From Flavobacteriaceae bacterium (GTDB lineage Bacteria > Bacteroidota > Bacteroidia > Flavobacteriales > Flavobacteriaceae): 56,205 bases of DNA. Below the pieces are notes generated by a model. The model ran no database searches and was not told where the DNA came from. It saw only the letters and a list, made by a program, of their open reading frames with translations. The stretch covers positions 1 through 56,205 of the forward strand of contig CANGIF010000020.1 of the NCBI GenBank assembly GCA_947453885.1, written 5' to 3'. The translations under genes were made by a program, and so were the position numbers. Positions 46,340-56,135 of this stretch are shown here, piece by piece; the stretch's first letter is position 1; each line of letters opens with the position of its first letter.

Positions 46340-47035
46340 ATGGTAAATCCCTTAATAAAAATCACAAACATTACCCGCGATTTTGTTTTAGGAAATGAAA
46401 TTGTTTATGTCCTAAAGGGTATCAATTTAGAAATAAATAAAGGTGAATATGTTGCTTTAATGGGACCTTCTGGATCAGGAAAATCAACATTAATGAATCT
46501 TTTGGGTTGTTTGGACACGCCTACATCTGGCTCTTACGTTTTAAATAATAAAGATGTGAGCAAGATGCACGATGATGATTTGGCTGAAATTAGAAATAAA
46601 GAAATTGGTTTTGTTTTTCAAACTTTTAACCTTTTGCCTAGAACTACAGCGTTAGACAATGTGGCTTTGCCAATGATTTATGCAGGTTTTTCAAAATCGG
46701 AACGTAATGAACGAGCAAAAGAAGTGTTGACACAAGTAAATCTTTCAGACAGAATGGACCATCAACCCAATCAACTTTCTGGAGGACAGCGTCAAAGAGT
46801 AGCTATTGCTAGAGCATTAGTAAACAATCCATCTATCATATTAGCAGATGAACCTACAGGTAATTTAGATAGTAAAACTTCGGTTGAAATTATGAAATTA
46901 TTTGATGACATTCACGCAAAAGGAAATACGGTAATTTTGGTAACCCATGAAGAAGAAATTGCTAATTATGCCCATCGTATTATCCGATTAAGAGATGGCG
47001 TAATTGAAAGTGATACAATTACGAAAAAGAATTAA
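46340..47035 (+). CDS. ABC transporter ATP-binding protein (LolD/MacB type)
   Basis: This 231-residue ATPase has Walker [10 protein letters not shown] (42-50), the Q loop VFQTFNLLP, signature LSGGQRQR, Walker [13 protein letters not shown] and a switch His in VTHEEE. The sequence is that of the LolD/MacB/FtsE group, which power lipoprotein release or MacB-type export at the inner membrane. No permease gene is beside it: the next gene on the same strand is over 4 kb away. Its partner must be encoded elsewhere. It ends 7 bases from the convergent crt operon. Confidence 0.92.
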   Translation: MVNPLIKITNITRDFVLGNEIVYVLKGINLEINKGEYVALMGPSGSGKSTLMNLLGCLDTPTSGSYVLNNKDVSKMHDDDLAEIRNKEIGFVFQTFNLLPRTTALDNVALPMIYAGFSKSERNERAKEVLTQVNLSDRMDHQPNQLSGGQRQRVAIARALVNNPSIILADEPTGNLDSKTSVEIMKLFDDIHAKGNTVILVTHEEEIANYAHRIIRLRDGVIESDTITKKN

Positions 47036-47042
47036 TTTTAAT

Positions 47043-47732
47043 TTATTTTTTTATTATTTTCATTTTAAAGAATTCTGAAAGCTGAATAGTTGCAGCTATT
47101 AAAAGAAAACCATAAAAAACGTCTTCAAAAGGTATTGTTCCCAAACGAATTCCGAGATTTTGAGCATTGTTATATTTAACAACCGGTTCCTCTATAAAGC
47201 TACCTGTAAGAATACCATTTACAATAAAAAATGGTAGTAAAATAAATAAATAAGCTCTGTAGATATTAGCTAAATTTATTTTTCTAAGGTAACTAAAAAT
47301 TAAAAAACAAGCCGATAAAATAAAAGTAATTGAAGTGTACAGTCTGTTCCAAAACAGCGTTCCAATACTCAGAAGTAAAATAAATAAGAATACTGTAAAC
47401 CGATTGGCATACTTTTCAAATGGGTTTGAAGGTGATAAATAATTTAAAGCAAAATACACAAAAACACTAGAATAGGGTATAAAAAAGAAAAAAAATACTT
47501 CTTCTAATGGAATAGAATAAAAGTTTGTACCCAATAAATAACGTGGGTTAAAACTCCAAACTCCATAATTTGTAAAAATAATATCCCAAATAATAAATAA
47601 AATAGCAACAATTGTATTGGCTAAAAAATGATTGATCCATTCTTTATAAAAAGGATGTTTGGGGTAAAAACTAGCTAGAAAAGGAACCAAAATACTAGCT
47701 AAATTAATAGTTAAATACAAGTATTTATCCAT
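47043..47732 (-). CDS. crtYcd: Lycopene cyclase, fused CrtYcd type
   Basis: This 229-residue membrane protein has about seven hydrophobic helices and two copies of the cyclase signature: FYSIPLEEVFFFFFIPY (near 72-88) and LGTIPFEDVFYGFLLI (near 198-213). These two half-units correspond to the separate CrtYc and CrtYd subunits of actinobacteria, joined in one chain. It closes both ends of lycopene to beta-rings to give beta-carotene. It is the last gene of the crt operon; its ATG overlaps the crtZ stop by one base. Confidence 0.9.
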   Translation of the reverse strand: MDKYLYLTINLASILVPFLASFYPKHPFYKEWINHFLANTIVAILFIIWDIIFTNYGVWSFNPRYLLGTNFYSIPLEEVFFFFFIPYSSVFVYFALNYLSPSNPFEKYANRFTVFLFILLLSIGTLFWNRLYTSITFILSACFLIFSYLRKINLANIYRAYLFILLPFFIVNGILTGSFIEEPVVKYNNAQNLGIRLGTIPFEDVFYGFLLIAATIQLSEFFKMKIIKK

Positions 47733-48178
47733 TACATTCTGAAATATTTACTAGGTACATTGAGCATTCCAAAACATTCACCATCTTCTTTACCTAAATG
47801 TTTGTGGTGAATTTTGTGTGCTTTTCTTAAACCCACAAAATATCTAATTTTAGTTCTGGTAAACCACTTTATCCTTTGGTGAATAATAATTTCATGAATA
47901 AAAAAATAAGCCATTCCATATAATAAAATCCCCAAACCAATAAAAAATAATTCATTTAAAACAGGTGTAACACCATAGTAAAAAAGAGCAATACTAGGAA
48001 TAGAAAAAATTATAAAAAACAAATCGTTTCGTTCAAAAAATGACAAATATTTAGGCTGATGGTGATCTTCGTGTAAATACCACAAAAATCCATGCATTAC
48101 ATATTTATGTGTCAACCAAGTAACGCCTTCCATTCCAATAAATGTGGCTAAGGTTATGAGAGTAAATTCTAATTCCAT
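47732..48178 (-). CDS. crtZ: Beta-carotene hydroxylase (sterol desaturase superfamily)
   Basis: This 148-residue integral-membrane di-iron hydroxylase shows the histidine clusters HKYVMH, HEDHH, HEIIIH and HKIHH expected for CrtZ. It adds hydroxyls to the beta-rings to form zeaxanthin. It lies between crtB (2-base gap) and the cyclase gene (1-base overlap). The call also rests on this context, because other hydroxylases share the His pattern. Confidence 0.93.
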   Translation of the reverse strand: MELEFTLITLATFIGMEGVTWLTHKYVMHGFLWYLHEDHHQPKYLSFFERNDLFFIIFSIPSIALFYYGVTPVLNELFFIGLGILLYGMAYFFIHEIIIHQRIKWFTRTKIRYFVGLRKAHKIHHKHLGKEDGECFGMLNVPSKYFRM

Positions 48179-48180
48179 GA

Positions 48181-49020
48181 TTATATCATTACATTTAATT
48201 GGTACCTTACATACGACTTCCCTACAATAAAAATTTTGTGAAAATCGCCAACTCTTATTCTTTTATTCAAAATTTCATTTGATTCAGTTTTACTAATTTT
48301 ATGGAGTAATCTCAAATAATATTTGTATGCAGTATAAACACCAAATTTAGCTTCTTTTGGCAACAATACAATACCTTTTAAAGCATTTTTAAAATCTAAT
48401 TCAATTTCAGATACAAGTTTAAGTTTATCTTCATTGGTCAATGATTTTAAATCAATATTTGGGAAATAAATCCTTCCTAGCGATTCGTAATCATGCTTTA
48501 AATCTCTTAAAAAATTTACTTTTTGAAAAGCTGAACCTAATTTCATTGCGCTTTCTTTTAGCGCTTCATATTTTACATTGTCTCCATTTAAAAAAACTTT
48601 TAAACACATTAAACCTACTACATCAGCAGAACCAAAAATATATGTTTCATATTCTTTTTGCGTTAAATATTCTTTTTTATTTAAATCTAACTTCATACTT
48701 TCTAAAAAAGGTACAACTAAGTCCTGCATGTCATAGCGATGCACCACCTCTTGAAACGAATTTAATACAGGATTTACACTTATTTTTCTTTCATAAGCCT
48801 TTTTAAAATCACTTTCAAATTCCAATAACAATTCCTCTTGGTTATAATTGTTAAAAGAATCTACAATTTCATCAGCGCATCTAACAAATCCATATATAGC
48901 ATAAATGTCATTTTGAATTCTTCTAGACAACATTCGTATTGCGAGAGAAAAAGAAGTACTGTATCTTTTTGTAATGAGTTTACTACACTCTAATGAGGTT
49001 GTATCAAATAATTCTTTCAT
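48181..49020 (-). CDS. crtB: Phytoene synthase
   Basis: This 279-residue prenyl-condensing enzyme joins two GGPP molecules to phytoene. Both Asp-rich Mg-binding motifs are present: ADEIVD (near 50-55) and the later RDLKHDYESLGRIYFP. It overlaps crtI by four bases (49017-49020, ATGA type) and precedes crtZ, so translation of the operon is coupled. Confidence 0.96.
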   Translation of the reverse strand: MKELFDTTSLECSKLITKRYSTSFSLAIRMLSRRIQNDIYAIYGFVRCADEIVDSFNNYNQEELLLEFESDFKKAYERKISVNPVLNSFQEVVHRYDMQDLVVPFLESMKLDLNKKEYLTQKEYETYIFGSADVVGLMCLKVFLNGDNVKYEALKESAMKLGSAFQKVNFLRDLKHDYESLGRIYFPNIDLKSLTNEDKLKLVSEIELDFKNALKGIVLLPKEAKFGVYTAYKYYLRLLHKISKTESNEILNKRIRVGDFHKIFIVGKSYVRYQLNVMI

Positions 49021-50477
49021 ATCTTATGTAGCTTTATTATTTTATCACTTGCTATTTTCCCAGAAATTAACGCCGGCGGAACTCCAGGGCCTGGAACCGT
49101 TAATTGACCTGTAAAATACAAGTTTTCTATTTTTTTACTTTTAATTTTAGGTCTTAAAAATGCCGTTTGAAATAAAATATTTGCTAAACCGTACGCATTG
49201 CCTTTATAAGAATTGTAATCTTTTTTAAAATCATTTACACAATACGATTCTTTAAAAAGTATGTGCTCTTTTACAGATTGATCGGTTAATATTTCAAATC
49301 GCTCTATTATTTTATTGAAATACAACGCTCTAATCTCTGGAGTATCTTCTAAATTAGTTGCTAAAGGTATCAAAAAAATTCCAGCTTCAAAGTGTGTAGG
49401 AGAAACTGTTTCATCTGTTTTAGATGGGAAACTTGCATAGAATAATGGTTTTTGGGGCCAAACTTTAGTATCATAAATCTCCTCAGCATGCTGAATAAAA
49501 GGTGCGTCGAAAAACAATGTATGATGATTAACATTGGATATTTTTTTATCAAAGCCCACGTAAAATAATAAAGAGGAAGGTGCAAAAACTTTATTGTCCC
49601 AATATTTCTCGGTGTATTGTCTAAAAGGTTTATCAAGTAACGATTCTGTAAAATGATAATCTGCTCCACTTAGAAAAACTGCAGCGTCTTTTGTAATTCC
49701 ATTTACTTCAATACTAACTACTTTATTGTTAACTGTGTTTATTTTTTGAACATCGGAATTCAAATGAAAAGTTACTCCTAACTCTAACGCTAAACTTTCA
49801 ATAGCTTCAACCACTTTATACATGCCTCCTTTTGGATGCCAAGTTCCTAATCCAAAATCAGCATAGTTCATAAAATTATAGAAACCAGGAGTGTTAGATG
49901 GTTTTGCTCCTAAAAAAAGTACTGGAAATTCTAAAATCTGTCTTAATCTGTAATCTTTAAATCTAGAATGAACTGTTTGGGTAATAGTTGAAAAAAACTG
50001 ATTGATTTTTAAAGCTGTTTTAACAGTAATTAATTCTAAAATTGAATCTCCTGGTCTGTAGACTAAATCTTTAATAGCAACATTATAATTGGTTTTAGCT
50101 TCTTCGATAAAAGATGTTAATTTTTTTCCACTTCCTTTTTCAATATCCTCAAAAGTTGCTGCAATTGAAACTAAATTATCAGCTATTTCAATTTCATCAT
50201 TTTTATCGAAAAAAACTTTATAGGCTGGTGAAAGCTTTTCGAGATTATAATAATCTGATACTTTTTTTCCGAAGTCAGCAAAGAATTTTTCAAAAACATC
50301 TGGCATCCAATACCAAGTTGGACCAATATCAAATGTAAAACCATCTTTTTTAAATTGTCTTGCTCTACCTCCAATTGTTGCATTTTTTTCATACACTTCA
50401 ACTTCATAACCAGCTTTTGCAAGATAGCATGAAGCGGCAAGGGATGAAAATCCAGATCCAATAATTATAACCTTCAT
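49017..50477 (-). CDS. crtI: Phytoene desaturase
   Basis: This 486-residue FAD enzyme introduces double bases (desaturations) in phytoene to form lycopene. It has the N-terminal dinucleotide-binding motif IIGSGFSSLAASCYLAKAG and GGRARQF, and the C-terminal FTGQLTVPGPGVPPALISG. It is the first gene of crtI-crtB-crtZ-crtYcd. A -7 element and a palindrome lie just upstream (50488-50504). Confidence 0.96.
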   Translation of the reverse strand: MKVIIIGSGFSSLAASCYLAKAGYEVEVYEKNATIGGRARQFKKDGFTFDIGPTWYWMPDVFEKFFADFGKKVSDYYNLEKLSPAYKVFFDKNDEIEIADNLVSIAATFEDIEKGSGKKLTSFIEEAKTNYNVAIKDLVYRPGDSILELITVKTALKINQFFSTITQTVHSRFKDYRLRQILEFPVLFLGAKPSNTPGFYNFMNYADFGLGTWHPKGGMYKVVEAIESLALELGVTFHLNSDVQKINTVNNKVVSIEVNGITKDAAVFLSGADYHFTESLLDKPFRQYTEKYWDNKVFAPSSLLFYVGFDKKISNVNHHTLFFDAPFIQHAEEIYDTKVWPQKPLFYASFPSKTDETVSPTHFEAGIFLIPLATNLEDTPEIRALYFNKIIERFEILTDQSVKEHILFKESYCVNDFKKDYNSYKGNAYGLANILFQTAFLRPKIKSKKIENLYFTGQLTVPGPGVPPALISGKIASDKIIKLHKI

Positions 50478-50487
50478 TTTAGATTTA

Positions 50488-50504
50488 TTTGTTTAACAAA
50501 TATA
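50488..50504 (-). promoter_or_regulatory. crtI promoter -7 element overlapped by a 13-bp palindrome
   Basis: Minus-strand TATATTTG (50504-50497) matches TAnnTTTG. The perfect palindrome TTTGTTtAACAAA (50488-50500) overlaps its TTTG part, where a repressor could block transcription. There is no good TTG at -33. The 9-mer TTAAACAAA contained in it occurs again upstream of the MerR gene (51491-51499). Confidence 0.5.
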
Positions 50505-50577
50505 TGTTTTTATTAAACACGAAAGTAAAAATTAAATTGATTTTATTGATATCTTTATAAGAATTTGAGATATAACC

Positions 50578-51474
50578 TTATACAGTTGCAATTAATTGTT
50601 CAAGTGTATCAAATTTAAGTACCGCATTATAATTAGAATGAATAAATTTTGCCTGATTTCCAGAAACTAATAATTTGCTTTCGGTATTTTTAAGAATCAA
50701 ATCGTTAAACTTTATTACATAATCATTAATTTCATCAACTGTTGGAGAAATTGTAAAATAAGACACAAAATCTAAAGTATCATGAAATTTAGAAATTTCA
50801 ATTAAGTCAGTTAAAGGCACACTTGAACCTAAATATATTGTTTTATACCCCTTGTTAATCAATTGATAATTAATAAACATTAAAGAAATTTCATGAGGCT
50901 CGTTCTCGGGTAAAAATAATACTATTGTTTTTTGACCGTTGATTATTTTGTCATGTAGTTGTATTAAACTAATGTTTTCCATTAGTTTTTGATAAATTAA
51001 ATAACTTATAAAATGTTCATGAATAGGTTTAATGGAATTAGTTTGCCAAAGCAATCCAATTTCTATTAATAATGGTATATAAACTTCTAAAAAAATTTCA
51101 CTAAAAGTTTTGGTTTTAATTAATTCAATATAAGTTTCATTAAAAAGTGCAGCATCAAAGTTTAGCATTGCAATTTTTAATTCATTTATTGAAAAGTTAA
51201 CACTTGTTTTGTCGGAATAAATTTGCTTAACCAATTCATTTATTTCAGCTTCATTTAATTCCGCAATTCTGGAAATTTTGTAACCATAATTATTTAAATA
51301 GGTTATACTTAAAAGCTTTTGCAAGTCATTTATAGAATAAAATCTTATGTTGGTTTCGGTACGTAATGGATTAAAAATCTGATACCTCTTTTCCCAAATT
51401 CTTATCGTGTGTGCTTTGATACCTGAAAGATTTTCCAAGTCTTTTATATTGAATTGAAATTTTATTTTGTTCAT
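50578..51474 (-). CDS. MerR-type regulator with cobalamin-binding domain (CarH/CarA-like)
   Basis: This 298-residue regulator (from the ATG at 51474; a TTG at 51498 would add eight residues) has a MerR winged-helix at the N-terminus (IKAHTIRIWEKRY). A four-helix domain follows with the W-x9-EH motif: Trp143, Glu153 and His154. In CarH these residues pack against adenosylcobalamin. A Rossmann-type B12 domain follows, with EPHEIS (192-197), where His194 may coordinate cobalt. The last residue is Ser instead of the usual Gly. CarH represses carotenoid genes in the dark and releases DNA on light. Lying directly upstream of crtI supports the same job. Light response is inferred. Confidence 0.85.
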   Translation of the reverse strand: MNKIKFQFNIKDLENLSGIKAHTIRIWEKRYQIFNPLRTETNIRFYSINDLQKLLSITYLNNYGYKISRIAELNEAEINELVKQIYSDKTSVNFSINELKIAMLNFDAALFNETYIELIKTKTFSEIFLEVYIPLLIEIGLLWQTNSIKPIHEHFISYLIYQKLMENISLIQLHDKIINGQKTIVLFLPENEPHEISLMFINYQLINKGYKTIYLGSSVPLTDLIEISKFHDTLDFVSYFTISPTVDEINDYVIKFNDLILKNTESKLLVSGNQAKFIHSNYNAVLKFDTLEQLIATV

Positions 51475-51603
51475 TATAAATGTGTATATATTAAACAAAA
51501 ATACAAATTCTATTTCAATATATAAAATAAATTACCTACTATTGCTAAAACAAGCAAAAAGAGTGCATAAAAAAACTAATTTTGGATAATTAATTTTAAA
51601 AAA
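51475..51603. promoter_or_regulatory. Divergent promoter region between the MerR and cobalamin adenosyltransferase genes
   Basis: The 129-bp gap holds one -7 element in each direction: TATTTTTG on the minus strand (51503-51496) for the MerR gene and TAATTTTG on the plus strand (51577-51584) for the adenosyltransferase gene. TTAAACAAA at 51491-51499 overlaps the minus-strand element and repeats the crtI palindrome core, which suggests autoregulation. Confidence 0.45.
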
Positions 51604-52173
51604 ATGAAAGTATATACAAAAACTGGTGATACCGGTACAACCTCGTTATTTGGAGGTACACGAGTTCCAAAAGACCATGCAAGAATTGAAAGTTATGGAA
51701 CAGTTGACGAACTAAATTCATACATTGGTCTAATTCGAGATCAAGACATCAACGAAAAATACAAATCAGTTTTAATAGAAATTCAAGATCGATTATTTAC
51801 AGTTGGTGCACTTTTAGCAACACCTCCTGATAAGGAAAAATTAAAAAATGGAGAATTTAGATTACAAAAATTGGGTATTTCTGAATCCGATATTGAATTT
51901 TTAGAAAATGAAATAGATACTATGGAAGCAAGTTTAGTACCTATGACACATTTTGTTTTGCCTGGAGGACACACTACTGTGTCATATTGTCATATTGCAA
52001 GATGCGTATGTAGAAAAGCAGAACGTTTAGCAGTTCATTTAAGTCATGACGAACCAATTTCAACTCTTGCAATTAAGTATTTAAACCGACTTTCTGACTA
52101 TTTATTTGTGTTGGCACGGAAATTGTCTTTTGACCTGAACGCTCACGAAATTAAATGGATTCCAAGGAAATAA
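51604..52173 (+). CDS. Cob(I)alamin adenosyltransferase, PduO type
   Basis: This 189-residue enzyme transfers the adenosyl group from ATP to cob(I)alamin to make adenosylcobalamin. The PduO-type signatures are KTGDTGTTSLFGG (5-17, ATP binding), ESYGTVDELNSYIG (29-42) and RCVCRKAERLAV (near 139-150). It is divergent from the MerR/B12 regulator, separated by 129 bp. The product is the very cofactor such a regulator would sense. Confidence 0.95.
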   Translation: MKVYTKTGDTGTTSLFGGTRVPKDHARIESYGTVDELNSYIGLIRDQDINEKYKSVLIEIQDRLFTVGALLATPPDKEKLKNGEFRLQKLGISESDIEFLENEIDTMEASLVPMTHFVLPGGHTTVSYCHIARCVCRKAERLAVHLSHDEPISTLAIKYLNRLSDYLFVLARKLSFDLNAHEIKWIPRK

Positions 52174-52258
52174 AAAATATAATTTTAATTTTTTTAAAGA
52201 AATCTGTATTAAAAATGAGTACGTTCTTAACTTTTTATTAAAAAAAATTAGTTTTTAC

Positions 52259-52288
52259 TTGACTTTTTCAGTAAAAAAATTATTTTTG
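52259..52288 (+). promoter_or_regulatory. Promoter of the DUF2795 gene
   Basis: TTG (52259-52261), exactly 19 bases, then TATTTTTG (52281-52288) is a full match to the Bacteroidota promoter consensus. The start codon lies 25 bases downstream. Confidence 0.75.
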
Positions 52289-52312
52289 CATAAATATTAA
52301 AATTGAAATCAG

Positions 52313-52534
52313 ATGTATTGGACATTAGAATTAGCATCGTATTTAAGTGATGCACCATGGCCTGCAACCAAAGATGAACTTATTGACTATGCTATTAGAG
52401 CAGGTGCTCCATTGGAAGTAGTTGAAAATCTACAGTCAATTGAAGACGAAGGAGAAATATATGAATCAATGGAAGAAATTTGGCCCGATTATCCAACAGA
52501 CGAAGATTATCTTTGGAACGAGGATGAATATTAA
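52313..52534 (+). CDS. DUF2795 family protein
   Basis: A 73-residue acidic protein with the DUF2795 pattern WTLELASYLSDAPWPATKDELIDYAIRAGAP at the start (two pieces: WTLELASYLSDAPWPATK and ELIDYAIRAGAP). It ends with an Asp/Glu/Tyr-rich tail. The family function is unknown. It has a full promoter and its own terminator, so it is transcribed alone, upstream of secA. Confidence 0.9.
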   Translation: MYWTLELASYLSDAPWPATKDELIDYAIRAGAPLEVVENLQSIEDEGEIYESMEEIWPDYPTDEDYLWNEDEY

Positions 52535-52556
52535 AAAAATAATAAAACCAATCAAA

Positions 52557-52580
52557 AGTCTCAACTGAGGCTTTTTTTTT
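52557..52580 (+). terminator. Terminator after the DUF2795 gene
   Basis: A 7-bp stem (agtctca 52557-52563 / tgaggct 52566-52572, one G-U pair) followed by nine T. Directly after it comes the secA promoter element. Confidence 0.85.
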
Positions 52581-52583
52581 GTT

Positions 52584-52591
52584 TAAATTTG
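52584..52591 (+). promoter_or_regulatory. -7 element TAAATTTG for secA
   Basis: An exact TAnnTTTG match, 35 bases before the secA ATG and right after the preceding terminator. The -33 region falls inside that terminator and has no TTG. Confidence 0.55.
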
Positions 52592-52626
52592 CATACCTAT
52601 ATTTAATTAAGAAATTACACACCTAT

Positions 52627-55600
52627 ATGAGTTTTATTAACGGTTTAATCAAAATTTTTGTTGGGGATAAATCCCAAAAAGATGTTAAAGCAACACAGCC
52701 TTATATCACTAAAATAAAAGCATTAGAAACAGTTTATAGTGGTTTGTCGCATGATGAACTTAGAGCTAAAACTGTTGAATTTAAAAACAAAATAAAAGAA
52801 GCAAGAGCAGCTAAAGATTCTGAAATAAATTCATTACGACTTGAAGCTGAAAACACTAGCGATATAGATAAAAGAGAAGTATTTTACAATTCCATAGATG
52901 CTTTAGAAAAGGAAGCTTACGAAATATCAGAAAAAGTACTTATGGAAATTCTTCCAGAAGCCTTTTCTGTTATAAAAGAAACTGCTAAGCGATTTAAAGA
53001 TAATTCGGAGATAACAGTTAGTGCTTCACCAAAGGACATTGAATTTTCAGCCAGTAAATCCTATATAAAAATTCAAGGAGACCAAGCTGTTTGGTCTAAT
53101 TCTTGGAATGCAGCAGGTAAACAAATCACTTGGGATATGGTTCATTATGATGTACAATTAATTGGTGGTATTGTACTACATGAGGGCAAAATATCTGAAA
53201 TGCAAACAGGAGAAGGTAAAACATTAGTAGCAACTTTACCTTTGTACTTAAATGCATTAACTGGAAATGGAGTTCATTTAGTTACCGTAAATGATTATTT
53301 AGCTAAACGGGATAGTGCTTGGAAAGCTCCATTATTTGAATTTCATGGTTTATCTGTAGATTGTATAGATATACACGAACCTAATTCACCTGGAAGAAGA
53401 AAAGCTTATGAAGCTGATATTACTTATGGAACTAATAACGAATTTGGTTTTGATTATTTAAGAGATAACATGGCTCATTCACCAGAAGATTTAGTGCAAA
53501 GAAAACACAACTACGCTATCGTTGACGAGGTTGATTCTGTCTTAATTGATGATGCAAGAACTCCTTTAATTATATCTGGACCTGTACCTCAGGGCGATAG
53601 ACATGAATTTAACGAATTAAAACCTAAAATAGAGAATTTAGTTAATTTACAAAGACAATTGGCAAATGGTTTTTTAACTGAAGCAAAACGTTTGTTTAAA
53701 GAAGGAAATACAAAAGATGCTGGTTTCAACTTATTAAGAGCATACAGAAGTTTGCCCAAAAACAAAGCGCTAATTAAGTTTTTGAGTGAAGAAGGTATAA
53801 AACAATTGCTTCAAAAAACTGAAAATCAATACATGCAAGACAACAACCGCGAAATGCCTAAGGTAGATGAAGCTTTGTATTTTGTAATTGAAGAAAAAAA
53901 CAATCAAGTTGAATTAACAGATAATGGTATTCAATTTTTGTCTTCAGGTGGAACCGATAGTAACTTTTTTGTACTCCCTGATATTGGAACTGAAATTGCA
54001 CGTATTGAAAAATTGAATTTAGACAAAGATGCTGAGGCAGAAGAAAAAGAAAAACTATTTCAAGATTTTGGTATTAAAAGTGAGCGTATCCATACATTGA
54101 CACAACTTTTAAAAGCTTATTCATTATTTGAAAAAGACGTTGAATATGTAATAATTGACAACAAAATATTAATTGTTGACGAACAAACAGGACGTATAAT
54201 GGATGGTCGTCGTTATTCAGATGGCTTGCATCAAGCAATTGAAGCAAAAGAAAATGTAACCATAGAGGCTGCAACTCAAACTTTTGCAACAATTACACTA
54301 CAAAATTATTTCAGAATGTACAGTAAATTAGCAGGAATGACTGGTACTGCTGTTACTGAAGCTGGAGAATTTTGGGAAATTTACAAATTGGATGTTGTTG
54401 AAATTCCTACTAATAGATCTATGTCTAGACAAGATAAGGAAGATTTAATATACAAAACTACAAGAGAAAAATTCAATGCTGTAATTGAAGACGTTACTGA
54501 ACTTTCAAAAGCAGGACGACCAGTTTTAATTGGTACTACATCTGTTGAGATATCAGAATTATTGAGCAGAATGTTGAAAATGAGAGGGATTCAACACAAT
54601 GTTTTAAATGCGAAAATGCACAAACAAGAAGCTCAAATAGTAGAAGAAGCTGGAAAACCAGGGGTAGTAACTATAGCTACTAACATGGCAGGTAGAGGTA
54701 CCGATATAAAGTTGACTCCCGAAGTTAAAGCTGCTGGAGGATTAGCAATTATTGGAACTGAACGACATGATTCTCGTCGTGTGGACAGACAGTTGCGTGG
54801 ACGTGCAGGTCGACAAGGAGATGTTGGTAGTTCTCAATTTTATGTTTCTTTAGAAGATAATTTAATGCGACTATTTGGTTCAGAAAGAGTTGCAAAAGTA
54901 ATGGATAGAATGGGACTTAAAGAAGGTGAAGTAATTCAACATTCAATGATGACCAAATCAATTGAAAGAGCACAGAAAAAAGTAGAAGAAAATAATTTTG
55001 GTACTCGTAAAAGGTTATTAGAATATGATGATGTAATGAATGCTCAAAGAGAGGTAGTTTACAAACGTAGAAAACACGCTTTACATGGAGAACGTTTAAA
55101 GCTAGACATTGCTAACATGTTATACGACACTTGCGAATTGATTGTAGAAACAAATAAATCAGGTTCTAATTTTAAAAATTTTGAATTTGAATTAATACGC
55201 TTTTTTTCAATTACATCGCCATTTACTGAAAATGAATTTACAAAGTTATCCGAAAATGAACTAACTGGTAAACTATACAAAGCTACTTTAGATTTTTACA
55301 CTCAAAAAACAGAGAGATGTGCTAGAGAAGCGTATCCAATTATTGCTAATGTTTTTGAAGAAAAAAATAATCAATTTGAGAGAATTGTAGTTCCTTTTAC
55401 TGACGGTATTAAAACCTTAAATGTAGTGACGGATCTAAAAAAAGCGTATGATAGCAAAGGAGATTACTTAATTGCTGATTTTGAAAAAAATATAACATTA
55501 GCAATTGTAGATGAAGCATGGAAAAAACATTTAAGAAAAATGGACGAACTGAAACAGTCTGTTCAATTAGCAGTCCATGAACAAAAAGACCCTTTACTTA

Positions 55601-55983
55601 TTTACAAATTAGAAGCGTTTAAATTGTTTAGAAATATGCTTGATGGTGTAAATAAAGAAGTAATTTCGTTTTTATTTAAAGGGGATTTGCCACAAGAAAG
55701 TTTTCCTGAAATCCACGAAGCAAGAACTGTTCGTCAAAAAGAAAACTATACTACAAGTAAAGATGAAATCGTGAATAACGAAGAGGCTTCTATGATTAAT
55801 AAAGAAGCTGGGCAAACCCAATCCAGACAAATTACAGAAACCATTGTAAGGGATATGCCTAAAATTAACAGAAATGATACTGTTACAATTAAACATATCA
55901 TGAGTGGTAAAACAGAAATTTTAAAATATAAAAAAGCAGAAAGCATGCTTCAATCAGGTGAATGGGTACTTGTATCTGAATAG
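52627..55983 (+). CDS. secA: Preprotein translocase ATPase SecA
   Basis: This 1118-residue motor drives proteins through SecYEG. It has Walker A MQTGEGKT (192-199), DEVD (300-303) and the helicase-type C-terminal half with TNMAGRGTD and [12 protein letters not shown]. It is longer than E. coli SecA (901 residues) because of an insertion between about residues 340 and 480, which is usual for Bacteroidota. The zinc-binding Cys-rich tail is absent; the end reads GEWVLVSE. I use the ATG at 52627 ([11 protein letters not shown]), not the upstream in-frame codon at 52579, which lies inside the terminator and promoter. Three T9SS cargo proteins in the window depend on this Sec route. Confidence 0.97.
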   Translation: MSFINGLIKIFVGDKSQKDVKATQPYITKIKALETVYSGLSHDELRAKTVEFKNKIKEARAAKDSEINSLRLEAENTSDIDKREVFYNSIDALEKEAYEISEKVLMEILPEAFSVIKETAKRFKDNSEITVSASPKDIEFSASKSYIKIQGDQAVWSNSWNAAGKQITWDMVHYDVQLIGGIVLHEGKISEMQTGEGKTLVATLPLYLNALTGNGVHLVTVNDYLAKRDSAWKAPLFEFHGLSVDCIDIHEPNSPGRRKAYEADITYGTNNEFGFDYLRDNMAHSPEDLVQRKHNYAIVDEVDSVLIDDARTPLIISGPVPQGDRHEFNELKPKIENLVNLQRQLANGFLTEAKRLFKEGNTKDAGFNLLRAYRSLPKNKALIKFLSEEGIKQLLQKTENQYMQDNNREMPKVDEALYFVIEEKNNQVELTDNGIQFLSSGGTDSNFFVLPDIGTEIARIEKLNLDKDAEAEEKEKLFQDFGIKSERIHTLTQLLKAYSLFEKDVEYVIIDNKILIVDEQTGRIMDGRRYSDGLHQAIEAKENVTIEAATQTFATITLQNYFRMYSKLAGMTGTAVTEAGEFWEIYKLDVVEIPTNRSMSRQDKEDLIYKTTREKFNAVIEDVTELSKAGRPVLIGTTSVEISELLSRMLKMRGIQHNVLNAKMHKQEAQIVEEAGKPGVVTIATNMAGRGTDIKLTPEVKAAGGLAIIGTERHDSRRVDRQLRGRAGRQGDVGSSQFYVSLEDNLMRLFGSERVAKVMDRMGLKEGEVIQHSMMTKSIERAQKKVEENNFGTRKRLLEYDDVMNAQREVVYKRRKHALHGERLKLDIANMLYDTCELIVETNKSGSNFKNFEFELIRFFSITSPFTENEFTKLSENELTGKLYKATLDFYTQKTERCAREAYPIIANVFEEKNNQFERIVVPFTDGIKTLNVVTDLKKAYDSKGDYLIADFEKNITLAIVDEAWKKHLRKMDELKQSVQLAVHEQKDPLLIYKLEAFKLFRNMLDGVNKEVISFLFKGDLPQESFPEIHEARTVRQKENYTTSKDEIVNNEEASMINKEAGQTQSRQITETIVRDMPKINRNDTVTIKHIMSGKTEILKYKKAESMLQSGEWVLVSE

Positions 55984-56010
55984 TATATGATTGTTAGAAT
56001 TAGTATAAAG

Positions 56011-56058
56011 CATAAATAAAAAAAGATGGAATTTACATTCCATCTTTTTTTATTTATG
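56011..56058 (+). terminator. secA terminator with a perfect 22-bp stem
   Basis: The arms 56011-56032 and 56037-56058 are exact reverse complements with a four-base loop. Seven T lie inside the second arm. It ends secA. Confidence 0.88.
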
Positions 56059-56096
56059 CAAATTCAGAAGTAACCTTACTTTTTGGCAAAAAATAT

Positions 56097-56135
56097 AAAA
56101 ATGACCAATTTTGATTTTCATTTTTGGTCATTTTT
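56097..56135 (-). terminator. Terminator for a minus-strand gene at the window edge
   Basis: A 12-bp stem (aaaaatgaccaa 56097-56108 / ttggtcattttt 56124-56135) with T-rich sequence on either strand. It covers the stop codon of the partial frame at 56128-56205, so it may end a gene that enters from the right. Confidence 0.6.

Noticed and set aside
51604..52173. Cobalamin riboswitch in front of the adenosyltransferase gene
   Set aside because: The gap upstream is only 129 bp and shows no B12-box-like sequence or extended structure.
52579..52626. 16-residue N-terminal extension of SecA
   Set aside because: It overlaps the preceding terminator tail and the -7 element, and the start MSFINGL matches the family.
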